A DNA stretch of 55,565 bases from Paracoccaceae bacterium. GTDB lineage: Bacteria > Pseudomonadota > Alphaproteobacteria > Rhodobacterales > Rhodobacteraceae. The DNA lies in assembly GCA_007694945.1 (NCBI GenBank), contig REER01000080.1, forward strand, positions 1 through 55,565, written 5' to 3'. Positions 51,141 through 55,565 of the stretch are shown one piece after another (the stretch's first letter is position 1; each line of letters begins with the position of its first letter). Below the pieces are notes generated by a model. The model was given only the letters and a program-made list of their open reading frames with translations. It did no database searches and had not been told where the DNA came from. The translations under genes were made by a program, and so were the position numbers.

Positions 51141-52574
51141 TTACGCCGCCCGCCGCGCCGCACTCACCTCCAGCGGAAACACCTTGGCGGGGTTCAATAG
51201 CCACTGCGGATCGAACACATCCTTCACCCGCATCTGCGCCTCCAGATCCTCGGGCGCGAATTGCACCGCCATCAGATCGCGCTTCTCGATCCCCACGCCA
51301 TGCTCGCCGGTCAGACAGCCGCCGGCCTCGACACAGAGCTTCAGGATCTCGGCCCCGAAGGCCTCGCAACGCTCCAGATCGCCCGGCTTGTTTGCATCGA
51401 ACAGGATCAGCGGGTGCATGTTGCCATCCCCGGCATGAAAGACATTTGCCACATCCAGCCCGAACTCCTTCGACATCTCGCCAATGCGGCGCAGCACGAA
51501 AGGCAGCGAGGAGACCGGTATCGTACCATCAAGGCACATGTAGTCATTGATCTGGCCCATCGCGCCAAAGGCCGATTTGCGCCCCAGCCAGATCTTCTTG
51601 CTTTCGTCCTCCGACTGGCTCTCGCGCAATTCAACCGGGTTGTGCCGCCGCGCAATCTGCGTGATCAGGCCGAGTTGCTCGTCAATTTCGGCCTCCGAGC
51701 CTTCGACCTCGACAATCAGCAGCGCCTCGCAATCCGGATAGCCCGCCTTAGCGAAATCTTCGCAGGCGCGGATGCAAGGGCGGTCCATGAACTCGATCGC
51801 AACGGGCAGCACGCCTGCCTTGATAATATCCGACACGCAGGCACCCGCCACTTCGGAACTGTCGAACCCCATCAGCACGGGCCGCGCGCCCTCGGGCCTG
51901 GGCAGGATGCGCAGGGTGGCCTCTGTGACGACGCCAAGCTGACCCTCCGAGCCGCAAATGAGCCCGAGCAGGTCATAACCGGCCGCATCCAGATGCGCGC
52001 CACCAAGCTCAACCACCGTGCCATCCATCTGCACCATGGTGACGCCCAGCAAGTTATTGGTTGTCACCCCGTATTTCAGGCAATGCGCGCCGCCGGAATT
52101 CATCGCAATATTTCCGGCGATGGCACAGGCCAGCTGGCTCGACGGGTCCGGCGCATAGAAGAAACCGTCCGATTCCACCTCACCAGTGACCGCCAGATTG
52201 GTCATCCCTGTCTGCACGCGGATGATCCGGTCGGCATAATCGACCTCCAGCACGTCGCGCAGCCGCGCGACGCCGAGGATGATCGAATCCTCAGTGGGCA
52301 GCGCGCCGCCAGCAAGCGACGTGCCCGAACCGCGCGGCACCACCGGCACTTTCTCGTCATGACAGATCCGCAGGATGCGCGCCACCTCTTCGGTCGTCGA
52401 TGGCAACACCACGGCCATCGGCACACAGCGATAGGCGGTCAGCGCATCGCATTCATAGGCGCGGCGCTCGGCCTCATCGCTGATCAGCGCCTCGGCAGGC
52501 AGGATTTCGGCCAATTGCGTCAGCACGCGGTCACGCTTGGCCAAAATCGCCGGATTGGGGGCGGGCATCTCCAT
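51141..52574 (-). CDS. glcD: Glycolate oxidase catalytic subunit GlcD
   Basis: GlcD is the FAD-linked subunit that oxidises glycolate to glyoxylate. The 477-residue protein has the FAD_binding_4 core (VPVVPRGSGTSLAGGALPTEDSIILGVARL, 52240-52335, and NIAMNSGGAHCLKYGVTTNNLLGVTMV) and the FAD-oxidase C-terminal domain with NVFHAGDGNMHPLILFD and LTGEHGVGIEKRDLM, whose histidines are conserved. GGAGG lies 8 bases before the ATG at 52574. It begins the glcDEF cluster, controlled by the operator at 52595-52617. The regulator gene is not adjacent. Confidence 0.96.
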   Translation of the reverse strand: MEMPAPNPAILAKRDRVLTQLAEILPAEALISDEAERRAYECDALTAYRCVPMAVVLPSTTEEVARILRICHDEKVPVVPRGSGTSLAGGALPTEDSIILGVARLRDVLEVDYADRIIRVQTGMTNLAVTGEVESDGFFYAPDPSSQLACAIAGNIAMNSGGAHCLKYGVTTNNLLGVTMVQMDGTVVELGGAHLDAAGYDLLGLICGSEGQLGVVTEATLRILPRPEGARPVLMGFDSSEVAGACVSDIIKAGVLPVAIEFMDRPCIRACEDFAKAGYPDCEALLIVEVEGSEAEIDEQLGLITQIARRHNPVELRESQSEDESKKIWLGRKSAFGAMGQINDYMCLDGTIPVSSLPFVLRRIGEMSKEFGLDVANVFHAGDGNMHPLILFDANKPGDLERCEAFGAEILKLCVEAGGCLTGEHGVGIEKRDLMAVQFAPEDLEAQMRVKDVFDPQWLLNPAKVFPLEVSAARRAA

Positions 52575-52594
52575 CAATCTTTCCTCCCAGTCAG

Positions 52595-52632
52595 ATTGGT
52601 AAAATAATATTACCAATTTTGGCATTTGGCAA
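52595..52632 (-). promoter_or_regulatory. glcD promoter with perfect operator over the -10
   Basis: On the minus strand TTGCCA (52632-52627) and TATTAT (52609-52604) have 17-base spacing. The perfect inverted repeat ATTGGTAA-N7-TTACCAAT (52595-52617) covers the -10 and ends 20 bases before the glcD ATG. A near-copy lies at the lldD promoter. Confidence 0.78.
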
Positions 52633-52711
52633 GTAAAAGTTCATGCGCGCCCGAGACAGCGCAGACCAAAGCGCAGCCGCCGCCTGTCAAAACCCCGCGT
52701 TCAGGGTTTCA

Positions 52712-52730
52712 GCTTGCCAGAAATACTCAA
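52712..52730 (-). repeat. 3'-end motif copy 5 (minus sense)
   Basis: On the minus strand this reads TTGAGTATTTCTGGCAAGC, about 110 bases downstream of the ecm stop and in the same sense. Confidence 0.5.
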
Positions 52731-52808
52731 CACCCCGCCCGAAGCATTTCTACAGGTGAGCCTCTCCGGCCCACCCACTGCGACACAGCCATGGCAATGC
52801 CGCCCGCA

Positions 52809-52825
52809 GGGGGGTCAATCCCCCC
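52809..52825 (-). terminator. Hairpin after ecm
   Basis: GGGGGG-TCAAT-CCCCCC is a perfect 6-bp stem, 16 bases beyond the ecm stop (minus strand). No T tract follows, so termination is only plausible. Confidence 0.4.
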
Positions 52826-52840
52826 AAGGGCGGCCCCGCC

Positions 52841-54829
52841 TCACTCGGCAGCCATCGAGGCCGGATCGACCAGCGCCACGATATCCATCATGATCCGGTT
52901 GAGCTGGAAATCCTTGGGCGTGTAGACCTGCGCGATCCCCATCGCGCGCAGTCGCTCCGCATCCTCTTCCGGAATGATCCCGCCTACGATCACCGGCACA
53001 TGCCCCAAGCCCTCGGCGCGCATCAGCCGCATGAGCTCTTCCATCAGTGGTATATGTGAGCCTGACAGGATCGACAGCCCCACCACATGGGCGTCATCCT
53101 CGCGCACCGCCGCAACAATCTCGGCCGGGGTCAGCCGGATGCCTTCATAGGAGATATCCATCCCGCAATCACGTGCGCGCGCGGCGATCTGCTCGGCGCC
53201 GTTCGAATGCCCATCGAGCCCCGGCTTGCCGACCACGAACTTGATCCGGCGCCCGAGCTTGGCGCTGACAGCATCCACGGCCTCGCGCACAGGCTCCAGC
53301 CCCTCGGTCCGGTTGGAGGGCGCGCGGTTGACACCGGTCGGCCCGCGATACTGACCAAAGGCCGCGCGCACGGTCTCGCCCCATTCACCCGTCGTCGCGC
53401 CAGCCTTGGCCGCAGCAATCGAGGCGGGCATCACATTTACCCCTGCCCGCGCTGCCTCGCGCAGATCGGCCAGCGCCGCCTTGACGGCCACCTCGTCGCG
53501 CGAGGTGCGCCAGGCATCCAGCCGCGCGATCTGGTCGGCCTCGGCCTCGGGGTCGCAGACCATGATCGTGTCTTCGCCTGTAGTCAGCGGCGAAGGCTCG
53601 GTCGTGGTGTATTTATTCACCCCCACAACCACAGTGTCACCCGACTCGATGCCCGTGATGCGCTCGGCATTCGCCTCGACCAGCCGCGATTTCATATACT
53701 CGATGGCCTTCACTGCTCCGCCCATATCGTCGATCCGCGCCAACTCCTCGCGCGCACCCTCCATCAACTCTGCCACCTTGCGGTCCACCGCCGGATTGTT
53801 GTCGAACAGGTCCTCGAATTCCAGGAGGTCAGTCTCATAGGCCAGCACCTGTTGCAGGCGCAGTGACCATTGCTGATCCCATGGGCGCGGCAGGCCGAGG
53901 GCCTCATTCCACGCGGGCAATTGCAACGCGCGACAGCGCGCCTTTTTCGACAATGTCACCGCCAGCGCCTCGATCAGGATGCGATAGACATTGTTCTCGG
54001 GCTGCTGTTCAGTCAGGCCCAGCGAGTTCACCTGCACGCCGTAGCGGAAGCGTCGATATTTCGCGTCCTCGATGCCATAGCGCTCGCGGCAGATCTCGTC
54101 CCAGAGATCGACAAAGGCGCGCATCTTGCACATCTCGGTGACAAACCGGATACCCGCATTCACGAAAAAGCTGATCCGCCCGACCATCTGCGGGAAATGC
54201 TCCTCAGGCACCTTGCCTTTCAGGTCATCGAGCACCGCGCAGGCCGTGGCCAACGCAAAGGCCAGTTCCTGTTGCGGTGTCGCGCCCGCTTCCTGCAGAT
54301 GATAGGAACACACATTCATCGGGTTCCATTTCGGCAGGTGCTCGCGCGTATAGGCTGCGACATCGGTGATCATGCGCAAAGAGGGCTCGGGCGGGCAGAT
54401 ATAGGTGCCGCGCGAGAGGTATTCCTTGATCAGGTCATTCTGCACTGTCCCGCTCAGCTTCGAGACATCCGCCCCCTGCTCTTCGGCCACCGCGATATAG
54501 AGCGACAGCAGCCAGGGCGCGGTCGCGTTGATCGTCATCGAGGTGTTCATCTGTTCCAGCGGGATCTGGTCGAACAGCATCCGCATGTCGCCCAGGTGGC
54601 AGATCGGCACGCCGACCTTGCCGACCTCGCCCTTCGACAACTCGTGGTCGCTGTCATAGCCCGTCTGCGTGGGCAGGTCGAAGGCCACGGACAGGCCCGT
54701 CTGCCCCTTGGACAGGTTGGTGCGGTAGAGTTCATTCGATGCCTTGGCCGTCGAATGCCCGGCATAGGTGCGGAACAGCCAGGGCTTGTCTTTGCGGGGC
54801 GCGTCTGGAGCGGGAGTCGTTTCGGTCAT
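52841..54829 (-). CDS. ecm: (2R)-ethylmalonyl-CoA mutase
   Basis: Ecm is the B12-dependent mutase that converts ethylmalonyl-CoA to methylsuccinyl-CoA in the ethylmalonyl-CoA pathway. The 662-residue protein has the mutase barrel (FDLPTQTGYDSDHELSKGEVGKVG, and MVGRISFFVNAGIRFVTEMCKMRAF at 54125-54200) and a C-terminal B12-binding domain with GKPGLDGHSNGAEQIA (the DxHxxG-type motif), LSILSGSH and VIVGGIIPEED. It matches MeaA/Ecm better than methylmalonyl-CoA mutase. GGAGG lies 5 bases before the ATG at 54829. It is 42 kb from ccr and next to the glc genes. Confidence 0.96.
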   Translation of the reverse strand: MTETTPAPDAPRKDKPWLFRTYAGHSTAKASNELYRTNLSKGQTGLSVAFDLPTQTGYDSDHELSKGEVGKVGVPICHLGDMRMLFDQIPLEQMNTSMTINATAPWLLSLYIAVAEEQGADVSKLSGTVQNDLIKEYLSRGTYICPPEPSLRMITDVAAYTREHLPKWNPMNVCSYHLQEAGATPQQELAFALATACAVLDDLKGKVPEEHFPQMVGRISFFVNAGIRFVTEMCKMRAFVDLWDEICRERYGIEDAKYRRFRYGVQVNSLGLTEQQPENNVYRILIEALAVTLSKKARCRALQLPAWNEALGLPRPWDQQWSLRLQQVLAYETDLLEFEDLFDNNPAVDRKVAELMEGAREELARIDDMGGAVKAIEYMKSRLVEANAERITGIESGDTVVVGVNKYTTTEPSPLTTGEDTIMVCDPEAEADQIARLDAWRTSRDEVAVKAALADLREAARAGVNVMPASIAAAKAGATTGEWGETVRAAFGQYRGPTGVNRAPSNRTEGLEPVREAVDAVSAKLGRRIKFVVGKPGLDGHSNGAEQIAARARDCGMDISYEGIRLTPAEIVAAVREDDAHVVGLSILSGSHIPLMEELMRLMRAEGLGHVPVIVGGIIPEEDAERLRAMGIAQVYTPKDFQLNRIMMDIVALVDPASMAAE

Positions 54830-55246
54830 AAGGGCCTCCGAGCACAAGGGGGCGGTATCAACTTGCATGCCACCGCGAAATAATGTTGCGCCAGAGACTG
54901 CGCAAGACGCAAGATCATGTCAAGCGCAAAACGCTGCGTTGCAGCAAGGCTGCGGTGGCGCTGTACGCGCGGATCGATGGAGATGCCTTCGGTTTTTCCC
55001 GACAGAGTCTCCGCTTCCGTCGGGTTTCCATCAAACCTCAGCTTTATGTCGTTTGTCCGCTTCATGAGCGCAGAGTAAGCGTTTCCCTGCAACCGGTCGA
55101 GCCAGCAGGGCCATCTTGAGGCACATCAAGGCAGAGCGGAGCCATTTGTGAAACAGCGCTGCATCTTCGAAAGACCCGCATGGTGACAGTGGCAGACGCG
55201 AGTGGCCCGCTGCACGTCCGGTGCCTTCTTGGGGGAGTTTCTGATC
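54830..55246. other. 417-base intergenic region
   Basis: No convincing gene was seen; minus-strand frames here extend into the ecm start and lack family features. The notable element is an FNR-like box at 55116-55129. Confidence 0.5.
55116..55129 (+). promoter_or_regulatory. FNR-like (FnrL/Crp-Fnr family) box
   Basis: TTGAG-GCAC-ATCAA matches the FNR consensus TTGAT-N4-ATCAA at 9 of 10 bases. It lies about 125 bases upstream of the PEP synthase-like gene. No clear -10 was found at class II distance. Confidence 0.45.
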
Positions 55247-55565
55247 ATGCCGTTTGAATCGCGAGCACTGACTGCAAATCTCGAGGCCATCGGCAACGCT
55301 GCTCTGCCGCTGGCCGGCGGCAAGGGGGCGAGCCTTGGGGCGATGCTCGGCGCAGGGCTGCCAGTGCCCGAGGGGTTTGCCGTGCTGACGCAGGCCTATC
55401 GGGATTTCATGGCGGAAAATAACTTTGATGAGTCCGTCCGGCATCTGGTCGAGGATGTCCCCGCCGATGACCCTGAAGCCCTGGCCGAGGTAGCGCAGGC
55501 GCTGAAGGAACGGTTTCTGGCGGGCGCCATCCCGCCGCATGTGGCGGACGCTATCGCGCAAGCCT
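55247..55565 (+). CDS. PEP synthase/pyruvate phosphate dikinase-like protein (5' end only)
   Basis: The window ends after 106 codons. The N-terminus PLAGGKGASLGAMLGAGLPVPEGFAVLTQAYRDFM (55310-55410) is the start of the PEP-synthase/PPDK N-terminal nucleotide-binding domain, with GGKGASLG contacting ATP. Full-length PpsA makes phosphoenolpyruvate from pyruvate for gluconeogenesis; rifampicin phosphotransferases begin similarly, so the exact enzyme is unresolved. GGGGGAG lies 9 bases before the ATG. The FNR-like box upstream suggests oxygen-dependent control. Confidence 0.8.
   Translation, partial: MPFESRALTANLEAIGNAALPLAGGKGASLGAMLGAGLPVPEGFAVLTQAYRDFMAENNFDESVRHLVEDVPADDPEALAEVAQALKERFLAGAIPPHVADAIAQA

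Noticed and set aside
51261-52607. 448-residue plus-strand reading frame
   Set aside because: It is antisense to glcD.
54826-55092. 88-residue minus-strand frame overlapping the ecm start
   Set aside because: Its end overlaps the ecm ribosome site and start; no domain; ecm has a strong ribosome site of its own.
1-55565. CRISPR array, prophage, integron or insertion sequence
   Set aside because: No regularly spaced repeats, transposase, integrase or phage structural genes were found in the reading of both strands.

Overview
The window reads as chromosomal DNA of a Rhodobacteraceae (Roseobacter/Rhodobacter-group) alphaproteobacterium. The evidence is high GC with long Rhodobacteraceae-type proteins, the ethylmalonyl-CoA pathway enzymes Ccr and Ecm, RSP-type small protein families, a UbiK homologue, a DUF1127/DUF6455 protein, an alphaproteobacterial RNase P RNA, and operator types known from this group (apparent CceR, PhaR, Irr, LexA and FNR boxes). 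No prophage, insertion sequence, CRISPR array, tRNA or rRNA was seen; most of the window is housekeeping and carbon-metabolism DNA.

Layout. 1-1600: two small membrane proteins and an empty stretch. 1.6-8.9 kb: HAD phosphatase and Tas-like reductase, I78-type inhibitor lipoprotein, ImuA-like protein behind a LexA-like site, cytochrome b561, rimO, ndk, PlsB-like acyltransferase. 9-10.7 kb: ccr behind a PhaR-like box. 10.7-11.5 kb: empty. 11.5-17.4 kb: SF1 helicase, DUF6455 protein, stand-alone RAM-domain protein, SulP transporter, a decayed 2OG-Fe(II) oxygenase pseudogene, a secreted protein. 17.4-20.1 kb: FCD GntR regulator, coxG-like gene, lldD. 20.2-24 kb: rpmG, gatB, lytic transglycosylase-like lipoprotein, orphan FliM/FliN-like protein. 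24.8-27.1 kb: persulfide/sulfur operon (MBL hydrolase, two half-size YeeE proteins, DUF442 phosphatase-like protein). 27.4-30.6 kb: rnpB, then surE-pcm-nlpD. 30.6-31.3 kb: eda. 31.4-34.7 kb: exopolysaccharide locus (VanZ, RfaH-like factor, galE, exoX-like, exoY-like). 35-39 kb: pyrimidine nucleotidase, small membrane protein, UbiH-type hydroxylase, ZIP transporter behind an Irr-like box, M48 protease. 39.3-41.1 kb: edd. 41.3-46.8 kb: two small proteins, rlmI-like, PIN protein, ubiK, lgt-midA-pgeF. 46.9-48.4 kb: hsp20 and an S1 protease. 48.6-52.6 kb: glcDEF. 52.8-54.8 kb: ecm. 55.2 kb to the end: start of a PEP synthase-like gene.

How it fits together. Carbon genes are scattered but appear tied together by shared operators. 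The two Entner-Doudoroff genes edd and eda, about 10 kb apart, carry the same perfect palindrome GTTAGCGCTAAC at their promoters. glcDEF and lldD, about 34 kb apart, share an ATTGGTAA-N7-TTACCAAT operator over the -10 region, and a GntR-FCD regulator lies near lldD. ccr and a 52-residue protein gene share a CTGC-N3-GCAG box. A second layer is a short oriented motif (TTGAGTATTT...CAAGAAAA) found five times between genes, each time downstream of and in the same sense as a gene. I found no previously unknown multi-gene system; the strongest less-described signals are the glc/lld operator pair, this 3'-end motif, and the multiply mutated oxygenase.
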